Source: Cryptomeria japonica (taxonomy: Eukaryota; Streptophyta; Pinopsida; Cupressales; Cupressaceae). Taken from it: a stretch of 60,000 bases of DNA. Location of the stretch: assembly GCF_030272615.1 (NCBI RefSeq), contig NC_081410.1, positions 146,160,349-146,220,348 on the forward strand. Reading direction: 5' to 3'. Of the stretch, positions 22,163 to 32,699 are shown in pieces. Numbering within the stretch: the stretch's first letter is position 1; the number at the start of each line of letters is the position of its first letter. A program made the translations under genes and the position numbers. Below the pieces are notes generated by a model. It was not told where the DNA came from, ran no database searches, and saw only the letters and a program-made list of their open reading frames with translations.

Positions 22163-23050
22163 AAAGTTAAAATCAAAAATTATTACCAAGATATTTAATA
22201 TTAACAAAGGAGCAGAAGTCTCCATAAATAAGAGATATGAGATTGACACCTAAGAAAGCAGAGGATAAGAACTTAATCTAAAAAGAATAAAAGAATATTC
22301 ATAATGTTTATTCTACTGAGTTGATTGACCATTACAAACTAATATTACAATATTACTTTGATACCCTCTTCTAATGGTCAATCTACTAAGTACACCAAGT
22401 TTGTTACAAAATTTTACAAATTTGTCAGGACTTAAAGACTTGATAAGAATGTCTGCAGTTTGATCCTTAGTTGGACAATACTGCAACATCATAGATCCTT
22501 CTTCTACAAGTTGTTGTATGAGATGACAATGAAGCTCCACAGATTTAGTATGCTCATGGAATATTGGTTTCTTGGCAAGCTTTAGCACCCTTTGATTGTC
22601 ACAAAACAAGGGTGAAGGTCTTGCTTGGGACATGTCATGTCTGCAAGCATCCTTTAGAGCCGTACTACCTCAGATGCTGCTCTAATTGTTCCTCAATCCT
22701 TTGTGTTTTTGAGAAAAGAGCTACTGCATGCTGCTTTTTATTGGTCCATGTGACTGCACTCGTACCAAGGCTGAAAACATATCCAAAAGGGGATTTCTTG
22801 TCATCAACAAACTTACCCAATCTGAGTCTATGAACCCAACCTGCCTAGGATCTTTGCTTCTATTATACAGAATGCCAAAGTCAAGCGTCCTTTCCACATA
22901 TCTCAGCATCCGCTTTGCTACAACCCAATGTTTTGCCTTGGATGCTGTCACAAATTTGTAAATGTAACTCACAGCATAGCTCAAATCAGGTCTAGTGATG
23001 GTAAGATAGATAAGGCTGTCCGATAGTTGCCTGAATGTTGACTTGTAGAA
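22163..23050 (-). pseudogene. Copia pol fragment: end of RT and RNase H
   Basis: On the minus strand from about 23050: SLIYLTITRPDLSYAVSYI, then HWVVAKRMLRYVERTLDFG, then a damaged RNase H (DSDW near 22830; LFCDNQRVLKLAKKPIFHE; DQTADILIKSL) and a C-terminus ending at 22313. The order and spacing are those of Ty1/copia. Integrase and most of RT are absent because the fragment is truncated at about 23050. A frameshift and a stop separate the pieces. It is a different copia lineage from those at 26.7-29.8 and 37-43 kb. 22163-22312 may hold 3' UTR and LTR remnants. Confidence 0.8.
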
Positions 23051-23533
23051 AGAACTCCTAGAGATCTAGACAGACTTGTAGGAGGGTTCCCCTCATGAAG
23101 TAGCAGAGGGCCTAATTTGCTCACAAGGCCTCCTAGAATGCAAATTATGGAAATGTAGAAAATACCAAATACTTAGATTTTTGATATTTCCTAGAAACAT
23201 CGAAATGCTCATGGATCTCAATTGGATCATTTATTTCCCCATGAGAAGCAATGGGCCATATTGCATCAAAATTTTGTAACAATTTGGGGAGCTTTTTCCC
23301 AACTTGGTCCTCAGAACACTACTTACCTTGATGAGAAAAATTTCCTTCTTGTACCATTGTGTGCCATAGATGGTTGAAGAACAAGCCGATTTGTCGAACC
23401 CTTTCAAGGTGTTGGTTTAAACACAAACAATGCTTGGAAACACACAAGGGTTCTACGAGTATTTTGACAATTATTGAAACCATTTTAGATTTGTTGAGGA
23501 TGGTGACATGAGGTGAGCTATGTCAATGGGTAC
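23051..23533. other. Gene-free stretch
   Basis: No coding sequence or repeat termini recognised between the copia fragment and the solo LTR at 23539. Confidence 0.4.
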
Positions 23534-23538
23534 CAATG

Positions 23539-24878
23539 TGTAAGAACCTCAAAAGGCCCTCAACTCTGACAACTGAAGTTTGGTTGAACCTGTTGCGTTT
23601 TAAGTTTGTTCTTTGCAATTTTTTGAACAGCAAGTATAACTTTGACTATTACAAGCTCAAAAAGCAACTATGGGGAATTGCTAGAAATCAATTATAATTC
23701 GATACTAAACTGATCAAACCCTAATTACATTTATTCAACCTTTATTTAACCTCAATACATAAACAAACAATACTAGAGAGGAAACTGATAAATACCAAGA
23801 AATTCTGAAACCCCTTATTTCTTTCTTGCTGGTCATACACAGTCCATTATGACAGCATGCTGTAATTTATTCCAGACTGGCCCAAACAGCTTGCATGATA
23901 GCTTAATGGAAGAGTCCAGGCTAGGCGCACCTTCTGCTTATTTTTAATATAGTTTTGCAACCCTCCAACATGCAGATCGCAGCCTCCTTCAGGGGATTGG
24001 CACAACTCCCAAGCAGCCGTACAACCACCAAATAATATCCCCTTTGTGTATCTCTGTTTCCCTCTTGCTACTGCAACAAAACATTGAAGACTGACGGTGA
24101 CTCTTTGATTGATTAGCACAAACTTGGTCCCTGAATGAAACCAACTGAATAAGCAAGATCAATTGATATTTCACAGCCTCTGATGTTGTTGTACAAGAAT
24201 CCCATGTTTTCCTGCACCGATACCTCCGATCACTGCAGAAGAATCTTCTATTGAAACCCTTGGCCAAAAACTCCTCTCAGAGCTCAAATCCAAAATATCA
24301 AAACTCAACATAATGAAAAGAAGACCTAAAATCTTCTTTAATCTTCTCCACTTAGGGTTTGGTGTGATTCCCAAGAAAGGTGCGATTTGGCATTTAATGA
24401 TTTTTTAACTTTTATTATTTATTTTTGACTATTGAAGTGTCAAAAATAAATCACTTTCCATTTAATATAAAAACTGGCCCCATCTGATGAGAAATAGACC
24501 CTCACTTAAGTATAACTTAAAGTGACTTTTAAAACATTAAAAAATTAAAGTTCACCCATTTAATATTTAATTAAAATAATTAAATATTAATATCTCTCTA
24601 AGTATTCATCAGAATCACCTGCTGTCTGAACTAGAGATTGCCAAACCATACTCTGCCCCTGCCCAACCCACTGGCTATAAATAGCAGGGCTGCTAAAAAT
24701 AGAAAGTATCTCAAACAGAGTCCTGGAGACCTCAAACGAAAACCAGTCCTAGAGTGCTCGCTCTGAAGATGACGAATCAAACTCTGGAGGACCCTCTAAC
24801 GAACCTCATCAACCTACGAGGGTCAGTGATAGGCTAATCTGCTCAGTTGACACATGTCAACTAGAAGGGGACATCACA
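23539..24878. mobile_element. Solo LTR, 1340 bp
   Basis: TG...CA termini flanked by the 5-bp duplication caatg (23534-23538 and 24879-24883). Read on the minus strand it starts TGTGATGTCCCC, as in the LTRs ending at 2104 and 6938, followed by an 18-bp near-perfect palindrome (AGTTGACA/TGTCAACT, 24845-24862). A plus-strand TATA-like sequence (GGCTATAAATAG) lies at about 24670-24681, so orientation is ambiguous. No internal region is left. Confidence 0.75.
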
Positions 24879-24883
24879 CAATG

Positions 24884-25661
24884 TTTGGAACCTGAGCAAA
24901 TTTAAAAGGTCTGTTTGTTGTAGAGTTGTAAAGAGATTTGATGAATGAAAGGGAGACTTTAATCTCATGTGGTTACCTAGAGTCTTGCTTGTGAAGAAGG
25001 TGCATTATCATTCCGGCAACTCTTGTTGACAAATCTCATCAATCTATTTTTTTGTTTTTTGCCCACGTGCAAGTAGTTGACCTAATTATCTTTGTTGATT
25101 AGTGAAATGCAAAACTTGTTACAAAATATGAAGAACTAGATGCAAGCTGAAGAAGATGAGTAATGAATTCTCTAGGTTGTTTGAATTAAGCTTTAAAAGC
25201 AGCTTTATCTTGACCATCCTTGAGAGCTATTTCTTTACAATTTTGAGAGGTTATCCTAAAGAAATTTAGATACTTTTGCTGTGATTGTGAGCTCAGATCT
25301 CTCTCAACATCTTGGAAATCTGCAGGCATAACATAATGAACTGTTTTCCCCTTAGGAGGAATAGAGGACTCAACAATAAAGTGGTTTTTCATGCTCATCT
25401 TCACTGAGATTGCTTCTATGGCTCACCAAGAAGAAACGAAAATGCTAGAAAGTTTTTCTAATAAGAGGGCATAAGCTTCCTCTTCAGTAAGCTCAGATCT
25501 AATTTACTTAGGCACTTATTTTGCTTGCTCTTGATTACTAAGAGGGCGTATTAGATCAGAAGGAAAGGTGACGATAGGTGATTCGTGAGAAGGAATGACA
25601 AGAGGAGTAGAAAATGGAGGATCTTGAGGACTATTAGAATTAGGTGGTGTACACCTTGGAA
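24884..25661 (-). pseudogene. Coding-like remnant of unknown origin
   Basis: On the minus strand, a proline-rich stretch (PPFSTPLVIPSHESP near 25590) leads through a few stops to a 72-codon frame (25186-25404) containing PKGKTVHYVMPADFQDVERD. The reading is more protein-like than background. No family is recognised; it could be an extra ORF of an LTR element or a captured gene piece. 24884-25180 shows nothing. Confidence 0.3.
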
Positions 25662-25797
25662 TGTTAAATTTGGATCGGATTTGATATGTGAGTAGTTTTA
25701 ATTTTCTTTCTATTACTTAGTTCACAACTAAGTTATATGACTATGAACTCTATGTGCAGGTTGCTGCAAATATGAGGAGAACACAAATTACTTCACA
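25662..25797 (-). repeat. Short copia LTR (136 bp), probably the left LTR of the truncated copia
   Basis: Starts tgttaaatttggatc and ends cttcaca. It is the same length as 29680-29815 and differs at about four positions. No polypurine tract adjoins it and the flanking pentamers of the pair (tggaa, aagta) do not match. The link to the copia body is therefore inferred; deletion or recombination has removed the 3' end of the element. Confidence 0.75.
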
Positions 25798-26740
25798 ATA
25801 AGTCATCACCCAAAAATACCCCTCTGGTGGAAAATGACCTCAGTCTGGATGAAAATCCGAACTCAAAATCATGAAATGCATTCTCAATGGAAAATCGCCG
25901 CGAGTTTGGATGAAAATCCGGACAAAAATCCTCAAAAACTTGTCACAAAGACCTAGTGGAAAATCGACCCAGGTGTGGAATAGATGCAAACGTTATCCGC
26001 AACCTATCCATACCTCCCTGGTGGAAAATCGTGGGTAGTCAGGATAAATCCTGACACTTAATCAAATTTTAATGCTTCCAAGGGAAAAACGACCCTAATA
26101 TGGATTCACAATGGTGGAAAAATGAGACAAGTATGGATTTCAGGGGAAAATCCATGTTCAGTTCGGATTTTGAGTGGGGAAAACCATGGGTAGTTAGAAA
26201 TATGAGGGGAAAAGCACCTCTGGTATGAAATTTTGACCTTTTAACCCTTAGAATATGGATATTACTCCGGAAAATGCTGATTTTTCCACTCAGAATCACT
26301 TAGAAACTTCGAAACTTAATAAAACTCAACTGGACTTAGGCAAATTCATCAAAATTGGAGCGTAACACAAGAAAATCCATCGGAACAAAGTGTGAAATCA
26401 ACTTGAATAATTCTCTAGGAGCGAGAAAACAACTCCAAAATGTCTGAAAACACCTTAGCACTTGAAATCATCGACGAGGATATTTAAAAAACACGTTAAC
26501 GCTCCAAAAGGGTCAACACTTGGACAAAACAAGATCATTTAAAAATCTCAATTTTATGCGCTTGATCCTATAATCTTAAAAACCCTAAACGACACTAGGC
26601 ATGATCAAAACTCCGAGACTCAGGCACGAGAAACACAAAATTGCCCACTGAGCAGCCAAAACTCTAACCTAACAACGCAAAAAGTAGGAAAAGAGGGGGT
26701 CCTCGTTAGCAATGGGGCGATGTGTGAAAAGGTCACAACA
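25798..26740 (-). mobile_element. Truncated giant LTR E: head and repeat array only
   Basis: On the minus strand it starts at 26740 with TGTTGTGACCTTTTCACACA, then CGCCCCATTGC, a GGGG-less variant of the family hairpin, and a run ending in CCCCC. The far part (about 25800-26290) is an irregular array of ggtggaaaatcg and ggatgaaaatcc units plus a perfect gtcaggat/atcctgac hairpin (26038-26055). No family tail (TGTTGATGTG-like) and no conserved TATA are present, so the LTR is cut on the left where it abuts the copia LTR. It cut the copia between integrase and RT. Confidence 0.7.
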
Positions 26741-26744
26741 ATAC

Positions 26745-27517
26745 GATATCCCAAACATCATTCTTGAGAATATACTTATATTCTTTTGTCATGGCATCTT
26801 TCCAATTTTGATGTTGGAAGGCTTCTTCAGCATTTAGAAGGTTCTGAATTTATGAGTTCACTCATAAGTGCAACATAACTGGAGAATCTATTAGGTCTTT
26901 TACTTTCCCTGAAAGTTCCTTGTGGAGCTGCATAATTTTCAGATTCTTCAATCATCTTTCTAGCCCAAAGTGGTCTTTTCTTATTCACTCTGGGTGCATC
27001 AGTAGAGTCCATAGGTTCAATGTGATTATTGTATTCAATTGGTTTATGAGTCTCCCTCTGAATCTCAGAGGTGTGATCCTTTTCATTGTACTGTGGAGAT
27101 TCACCATCTGTTTCATTAACCTCCTTAGATCTTTTGAATGCAATATCCTCTTCAAATATTACATCCCTGCTTAGTTCAATTTGTTTTTGTCCAGGAATAT
27201 AGACCCTATAGGCCTTGGAAGTTTCACTATACCCAACAAATATTCCCTTCTTCCCAAAGGGTTCTAATTTAGATCTTTTCTCTTTAGGGATGTGAATGTA
27301 AACAGGACAGCGAAAAATTCTTAAGTGACCTATGTTATCAAGAAAAGAATGTGGACATTTGTTTTGGATATATACAACAACACTAGAGGCTTCGGCCTAG
27401 AATGAGGTATGTAGGTTGTGGTCATGAATCATGGCTTTGGTTGCTTCTACTATAGTCCTATTTTTCCTTTTTGCTACCCCCTTTTGTTGAGGGTTGTATG
27501 GAATAGTTAACTCCCTC
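26745..27517 (-). pseudogene. Copia integrase C-terminal part and linker
   Basis: Read after the TRIM insertion: ELTIPYNPQQKGVAKRKNRT, where the catalytic Glu of the D,D-35-E triad is Lys. It continues through VVVYIQNKCPHS, FRCPVYIHIPKEKRSKLEPF and VGYSETSKAYRVYIPGQK (copia integrase C-terminal domain), then a linker (MDSTDAPRVNKKRPLWARK, 27012 down). One stop and deletions are present. It ends at LTR E. Confidence 0.85.
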
Positions 27518-27528
27518 TGTTGAGACAT

Positions 27529-27599
27529 GGACCAGCTAGGACTCGAACCTAGGACCTTCCATACGCTACTGGAGTGCTCTACCACTGAGCTACTGGCCC
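27529..27599 (-). tRNA. tRNA-like sequence in the left TRIM LTR
   Basis: 71 nt on the minus strand. The seven-base acceptor arms GGGCCAG and CTGGTCC pair completely with one G-U. D arm GCTC/GAGC is intact with A box TAGCTCAGTGGTAGAGC. T arm CTAGG/CCTAG has loop TTCGAGT and B box GGTTCGAGTCC. The anticodon arm is poor (TCCA/TGGA around an 8-nt loop), so no anticodon is assigned. Both pol III promoter boxes are perfect but the tRNA itself is probably not functional. Confidence 0.8.
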
Positions 27600-27727
27600 C
27601 TCTTGGACCAGTCCATCGTCGGTCCGGGTGTGGCTTATTTCCAACACCAACACCCCCCCTTAAGCCACACCTCTCATGTGCTTGGGGCTCCTAGCCTGGA
27701 CCTGGCTTTGATACCATGTTGAGACAT

Positions 27728-27798
27728 AGACCAACTAGGACTTGAACCTAGGACCTTCCATACGCTGTTGGAGTGCTCTACCACTGAGCTACTGGCCC
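27728..27798 (-). tRNA. tRNA-like sequence in the right TRIM LTR
   Basis: Same structure as 27529-27599, with changes in the anticodon loop (ACAGCGTA), B box (GGTTCAAGTCC) and acceptor arm (TTGGTCT). The A box is unchanged. It is a tRNA-derived promoter module rather than a working tRNA. Confidence 0.75.
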
Positions 27799-27892
27799 CT
27801 CTTGGACCAGTCCATCGTCAGTCCGGGTGTGGCTTATTTCCAACACCAACACCCTCTTAATCCCAACATTACTACATAAAGTTTTAAAGTTT

Positions 27893-29584
27893 TCAGAGAT
27901 GTATTCCCCCCCCATTATCTGATCTTAGGGTTTTGATATTTTTACCAGATGCATTTTCTACTAAAGCCTTGAGTTCCTTAAACCTTTTAAGGACTTCATC
28001 AGACTCTTTACACTTTAGAAAATATATCCATGTCTTCCTAGAATAGTCATCTACAAAAATAACATAATACAAGAATCCTCCTAAAGAGGGTATTGACATA
28101 GGTCCACATAAATTAGAATGAACAATTTCTAACACATTTTTGGATCTACTTTCACTGCTATGAAATGTGCCCTTGGTATTCTTTCCAAAGGCACACCCTT
28201 TGCAGATTCCTTCACGTTCCTGAGTTAGCTTAGGTATTCTTGTCACCATTTTCTCTATAGAGGGCAGAGCACGGAAATGAAGATGCCCTGATCTTCTATG
28301 CAATAATTCACAAGTGTTGGAAGATTCATGAACAAGTGCTTGAGAGGGAGAGGTGCAGAGTTTATACATACATCCATGTTGAACTCCGATGGTGTGTGCC
28401 TTCTTGATATTAGCATTTTTAGGCCAGGCTAAGACTTTTCCATCCATGAATGTGATCCTATATCCCTTGTCTTCAAGAGCTGATATGGAAACTAGGTTGC
28501 GCTTGATACCCGACACAAATAGCACACCTATTAATTGAAGGGAGATGCCTGATTTTAGTTGAATGGTACAAGTTCCGATCCCTTTCACCGGGTAGCTCGA
28601 ATCATCTCCAATAGTGACTTCCTCATCATAACTTTCTACCATGGTGTCCAGGTGCTCTCTGAATCCTGTTATATGTTGGGAAGCTCCACTGTCTATTACC
28701 CAGGTGTTAGTACTGGTAGATACTTGACTGGATAGAGCTGAGTAGAATACAAGCCTTTCGGAATCTGTGTTGGCCTTATTGACTTCTGCAATCGAGGCTT
28801 GAGGCTTAGGTCTATTAGGACACTTTACAACAATATGACCATATTTATCACATCTAAAGCATTGTACTTTAGATAGGTCCCTCTTCCTTTTGAATGACTG
28901 CTTCCTAGTTGAGTCCTTGCCTTTCCTCTTCTTGGAGTTATTCCTCTTTCCTCTTTTGTGAGATTGAGAGTTTAGGGCTTGCATATCTTCATTTGTGGAG
29001 TTAATTCCAATCCCTCTAGTGATCAACCTGGATTCTTCTTGTATACAATCAGTTTTCAACTGATCAAATTTGGGAAGTTTGGATCGAGCACTAATCCCTT
29101 GAATAAACGATTCCCAAGAAGTAGGAAGCTCGTTGAGAGCCAACATGGTCAACTCCTTGCTATCGAATGTGTGACCAATTGTAGATAGTTGGTTCCTTAG
29201 GTCCGTTATCCTCATGAAATATGAAGTGATAGTTTCACCTTGGTTCATTTTGATGTGGTGGAGTTGCTCTTTCAGAGCAAAAACCCTGCTAGTGTTATTT
29301 ATCTCAAACATGTTCTCTAGTGATGAGAACATTAGATAGGCAGTATCTAATTTTGAGATAATAGGAACAATATGATCTTTTACTCCATCCACCAATAGCT
29401 TCATACCTTTATTATTATTCCTTGTCCATAGGAGTTTCTCGTCTTCTTCATCGGGCATGGGTATGGCCTTTTCCACAAGAGTGTTCAATTCATGTTCCTT
29501 TAATGCGAACATCATTCTAAACTTCCATGATACAAAATTTGCAGCTCCTTCAAGACGATCCTCAGGTCTAACTTCATTCACCAT
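27893..29584 (-). CDS. Copia Gag-protease-integrase polyprotein, truncated copy
   Basis: 563 codons open from MVNEVRPEDRLEG. Gag occupies residues ~1-230, with a CCHC zinc knuckle CFRCDKYGHIVVKC (about 245-258). Aspartic protease DSGASQHITG is at about 305. The GAG-pre-integrase block HRRSGH is near 430 and the integrase core from about 490 (HSNLCGPM, VDDYSRKTWIYFLK, LRSDNGG). The first catalytic position (usually HSD) is Asn; the second Asp is kept. The frame shifts and stops at IHL just after the second Asp block. RT and RNase H are lost downstream. Enzymatically dead, though the long frame is well preserved. Confidence 0.9.
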   Translation of the reverse strand: MVNEVRPEDRLEGAANFVSWKFRMMFALKEHELNTLVEKAIPMPDEEDEKLLWTRNNNKGMKLLVDGVKDHIVPIISKLDTAYLMFSSLENMFEINNTSRVFALKEQLHHIKMNQGETITSYFMRITDLRNQLSTIGHTFDSKELTMLALNELPTSWESFIQGISARSKLPKFDQLKTDCIQEESRLITRGIGINSTNEDMQALNSQSHKRGKRNNSKKRKGKDSTRKQSFKRKRDLSKVQCFRCDKYGHIVVKCPNRPKPQASIAEVNKANTDSERLVFYSALSSQVSTSTNTWVIDSGASQHITGFREHLDTMVESYDEEVTIGDDSSYPVKGIGTCTIQLKSGISLQLIGVLFVSGIKRNLVSISALEDKGYRITFMDGKVLAWPKNANIKKAHTIGVQHGCMYKLCTSPSQALVHESSNTCELLHRRSGHLHFRALPSIEKMVTRIPKLTQEREGICKGCAFGKNTKGTFHSSESRSKNVLEIVHSNLCGPMSIPSLGGFLYYVIFVDDYSRKTWIYFLKCKESDEVLKRFKELKALVENASGKNIKTLRSDNGGGIHL

Positions 29585-29667
29585 TTTGTCGAATATAGAA
29601 TTCTAGAAAATTTAATGGAGGTTAGTTGTTTCCTTTTACAAATCTGATCGGACCTTTTCTTCAACTA

Positions 29668-29679
29668 GCTCTGATACCA
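29668..29679 (-). promoter_or_regulatory. Primer-binding site of the truncated copia
   Basis: TGGTATCAGAGC on the minus strand, directly after the 5' LTR; initiator Met tRNA type. Confidence 0.9.
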
Positions 29680-29815
29680 TGTTAAATTTGGATCAGATTT
29701 GATATGTGAGTAGTTTTAATTTTCTTTCTATTACTTATTTCACAACTAAGCTATATGACTATGAACTCTATGTGCAGGTTGCTGCAAATATGAGGAGAAC
29801 ACAAATTAATTCACA
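29680..29815 (-). repeat. 5' LTR (136 bp) of the truncated copia
   Basis: tgttaaatttggatcag...ttcaca, adjoining the PBS. A very short LTR for a full-size copia. About 3% different by eye from 25662-25797. Confidence 0.85.
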
Positions 29816-30228
29816 AAGTATTTGCTGAACTGCAAATGAAGGGGATCGATGTCTTATTGGCTTGCACTTTCGATTTCTGTGCTTACCTTTAGAATCAAAA
29901 TCGATCATGATATATATGACATGGTTTGGGCATGTCGATGAATAGACATGCCTCCACGTACGTGGAGACATGTCTCCTCATCAAGATGCCTCTCTAAACA
30001 ACGATTCACATAATCGTTTATTATTATTAACAGTAAGGTAACGATTCACATAATCATTTGATATTGATGATCGACCATAGTTGATTCAAACAGCAATTAA
30101 TAATATCGAACTGTTTAATGTGGATGATCGATTATTATATTGATCATTCCATTTGATCAATATAATTGATACATATGATCATTTAGCAAATGATAAATAA
30201 TTCGGTGCTCATATTCAATTTGGTATAA
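29816..30228. repeat. AT-rich LTR-like stretch with a 32-bp palindrome
   Basis: No gene. 29944-29975 is an inverted repeat (AGACATG, CTCCACGTACGTGGAG core, CATGTCT). Downstream are repeated acgattcacataatc and tgatcgat pieces similar in style to 17560-17860. It continues beyond the hAT element at 31047. Probably an older LTR; termini not found. Confidence 0.35.
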
Positions 30229-30236
30229 ACAACATG

Positions 30237-31038
30237 CTAGGTTACCGGGTTCGCCTCTGGGCCCCCTTGGTACGGGTCCGGGTTCAACCGGGTCCGGTTC
30301 AACCTGGGTTCGACCAGGGTTCGAAAAACCCAGAGTGGGTTCGACCTTGGTCAAACACAGTCGAACCCGGGGTCGAACCTAGTCGATCCCGAGCGGACCC
30401 AGTCGAACTTGGGCGGCTGGGCGGCCCGTAAAGTCAAAAAACAATGCAAATTTAATTTTTTTTTCAATTCCACCTTGTAAAAAGTGAAAGTTATAACCTT
30501 AAAAAGCAAAAAATTAGACGTCTTAAAAAAACAGAAAACTGATGCACGCCATGGAGTTCCGTGTGGGTTTGAAGGTTGTGATTTGGTGTTGGCGGCGGGG
30601 CCCCCAGACCCCCGCAAGGGGCGCTGCCCCTTGACCCCGTTGGGGGTGTTGCCGGCAAAATCCAATTCCTCAGTTTGAAAAATTAAACTTGGATGTTCTT
30701 AGTTTGAATCCATTTAATGATCAAACTTTAAATTGTTGAAAGTTGAAACAATGATACTTGAATATTTTATCATTTTGATATTAGACTTGATGTATATGAT
30801 GCTGTTATGGTATGATCATGATGCTACGACTACAAGTTTATGTTGGTTTTGTTGTTTATATGATGCTATGCGACATGCTAATCTTAATTCATGCTTATAG
30901 GTTGCATATATATATAATTTACATGTTTTTGTACTAACGAACCCAAACGAACCCAAACCCCTTTTCAAAATTTTGCCGTACCGGCGTACCAGGTTCTTCG
31001 AACCCGAACTGGTGCCCGAACCCGAACCGGTAACTTAG
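30237..31038. mobile_element. Non-autonomous hAT-type DNA transposon, 802 bp
   Basis: An exact 8-bp duplication acaacatg (30229-30236 and 31039-31046) flanks imperfect terminal inverted repeats: CTAGGTTACCGGGTTCG at the left and CTAAGTTACCGGTTCGGG at the right (reverse complement). An 8-bp duplication is the hAT hallmark. Inside are GGGTTCGAACC-type subterminal repeats (30245-30430) and a GC-rich core (30595-30655), but no transposase. The short frames here are repeat artefacts. Confidence 0.85.
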
Positions 31039-31046
31039 ACAACATG

Positions 31047-32690
31047 ATTATAAATTCAATTTAATCACTAGATTAATATAATCGATATTGCTTATCGATT
31101 CAACATGAATTTAATCTCATTGATTTATCAATAGCGTGATTAATGATTTAATATTCCAATCATAAATTATGTATGTATAAATATTCATATATATAATAAT
31201 AATAAGAACACTTATTATTATTACATATATTAATATGTATACATATATATTAACAAATCATTAATCATGCTGATGGTATAATCAGCATCACTTATACATA
31301 TGATTTGATGGGATTACTCCGACCGAAGCTATAAATCATCAACATGGAATTCCTTGGAATGATGTAATATTTAATAATTTGTAATGTGAATAGTTTTTGG
31401 CCCCTCATGGAATGAACTGCCACACTTCGGAGGAATTTCAAGATTCCTTCGATGGCAATACTCCATTTGGCATTTATATTATGATGGGTGTGAGAGAGCA
31501 TTGATATGTGGGCTACGTAGTGGACTAAGAAAAACATCTTGGATTTATATTCTTGGCAGTGTGTAAGAGCATCTTGTAAGAGGAGTTAGTCTGTCCAAAA
31601 GGAGCACCTAGTTTGATTGGTCAACTTGTCAAATGGTGGGAGTTACACTTTATGCATGAAAGGTGGCACTTGGGTTTGAATGGTTATCTTGACTATGATT
31701 TATATGTTCCCTTTGGAATACCATGGCTTTGTTAAAACCATGAGTGCTTTCTTAGATGGTTAATACCCTATAAATACAAGCTTTGGGGTAAAGGCATAGG
31801 ATTGCTGGTTTTGAGTATGGGATTAGCTATCAAAATGTTTTTGGATTGTTGACATTGGTGCTATTGGCCTGCACCTATTTGTGTGGTTAAATATGGTGCT
31901 TATGATTCATGGTATCTTTTTGGTAGCCCAAATGTATGTTTTAGGTTTTGTTGTGATATCTTTGTCTGCCACAGATCTTGCGCTTATGTCATCTTTCAGT
32001 TATGGTGTTGTTTATTGTTGTTTTTCTGTTGCTGCTTCCCTTCTATTTTTGTACAGTGTTTTATTCCATGTTGCAGCATCCCCAAAGCATAGTTGTGACC
32101 CAATTCCCTCATTATTACTTGCTCTTAGTACTGCACGCTTTTCCATTACTCTCATTTTCATTGCAAAGATATTGTATCCTGGTGGCCCATTTCCACTATC
32201 TTTGTTGTGAAAATTTCTTTGGCATGCGGCGACTTCTAGTTTGTAGTGGTTATTGTTGTTGTCATAGGCATAACTGGTGTTGCGACAGTAGTCCTGTTGT
32301 TACTTTGATCTTTTGGAGTCCTAAGTGGTTTGTTTATGGGATTGTGGTGGGTTCACCTCAATGTGGTGGTTGTTATCTTTGGTGGTTGTCCTTAGTCACC
32401 TTGTGGTAATATATCTTTTTGTGGTGGACATATTTGAGTTGTGGCAGTGTTCAGTTGCTTTGTGGTGCATCTCTTGCATGTGGCAGTTATCTTTCAGGTG
32501 ACAGTGCTCTGATGGAAATATAATATTTGCCAGTGTTTGGTCTTGTATGTTATGGCCACATACGTTCTTCTGATCATATATGATTTTGTGGCAAATTTCA
32601 GCTAATGACATATTGTACATTGGCTCCCATGACAACTTGAGCTTCCATCTGTTTGTAGCATCATGCATTTCATTATCCTATTAAAGAAGC
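31047..32690. other. Gene-free stretch
   Basis: 31047-31330 continues the AT-rich LTR-like sequence. A plus-strand TATA-like box (CCTATAAATAC) at 31768-31778 may be that LTR's promoter. 31880-32410 has overlapping open frames in a T/G-rich, codon-poor context that match nothing I know. 32400-32560 is rich in tgtggtgg/gtggca pieces. Confidence 0.35.
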
Positions 32691-32699
32691 TGCCCTTGC

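Larger units (their letters stand above)
27518..27851 (-). mobile_element. Complete TRIM (334 bp) with tRNA-like LTRs
   Basis: Two 135-bp LTRs (27518-27652 and 27717-27851, tgttgagaca...caccaaca) flank a 64-bp core. The insertion is framed by the 5-bp duplication ccctc (27513-27517 and 27852-27856) inside the copia integrase. On the minus strand the core starts with a PBS (TGGTATCAAAGCC, 27704-27716) and ends with a polypurine tract (TTAAGGGGGGG, 27653-27663), so all cis elements of an LTR retrotransposon fit into 64 bp. It has no ORF, as expected for terminal-repeat retrotransposons in miniature. The LTRs differ at only about five positions. Confidence 0.92.
26741..29679 (-). mobile_element. 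Truncated Ty1/copia element: internal region
   Basis: The body runs minus from the PBS (29668-29679) through gag, protease and integrase to the linker before RT, where LTR E replaces the rest. RT and RNase H are gone. A complete TRIM (27518-27851) sits in the integrase. Gag and integrase are closely related in sequence to the 37161-43282 element, so the two belong to one lineage. Confidence 0.85.

Noticed and set aside
27529-27599. A functional host tRNA gene
   Set aside because: The anticodon arm does not pair properly and the sequence is duplicated in both LTRs of a TRIM, so it is a mobile promoter module.
31881-32409. Overlapping plus-strand frames rich in Phe, Leu and Cys that could suggest a membrane protein
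   Set aside because: The hydrophobicity follows from T-rich sequence; three overlapping frames are open and no family is recognised.
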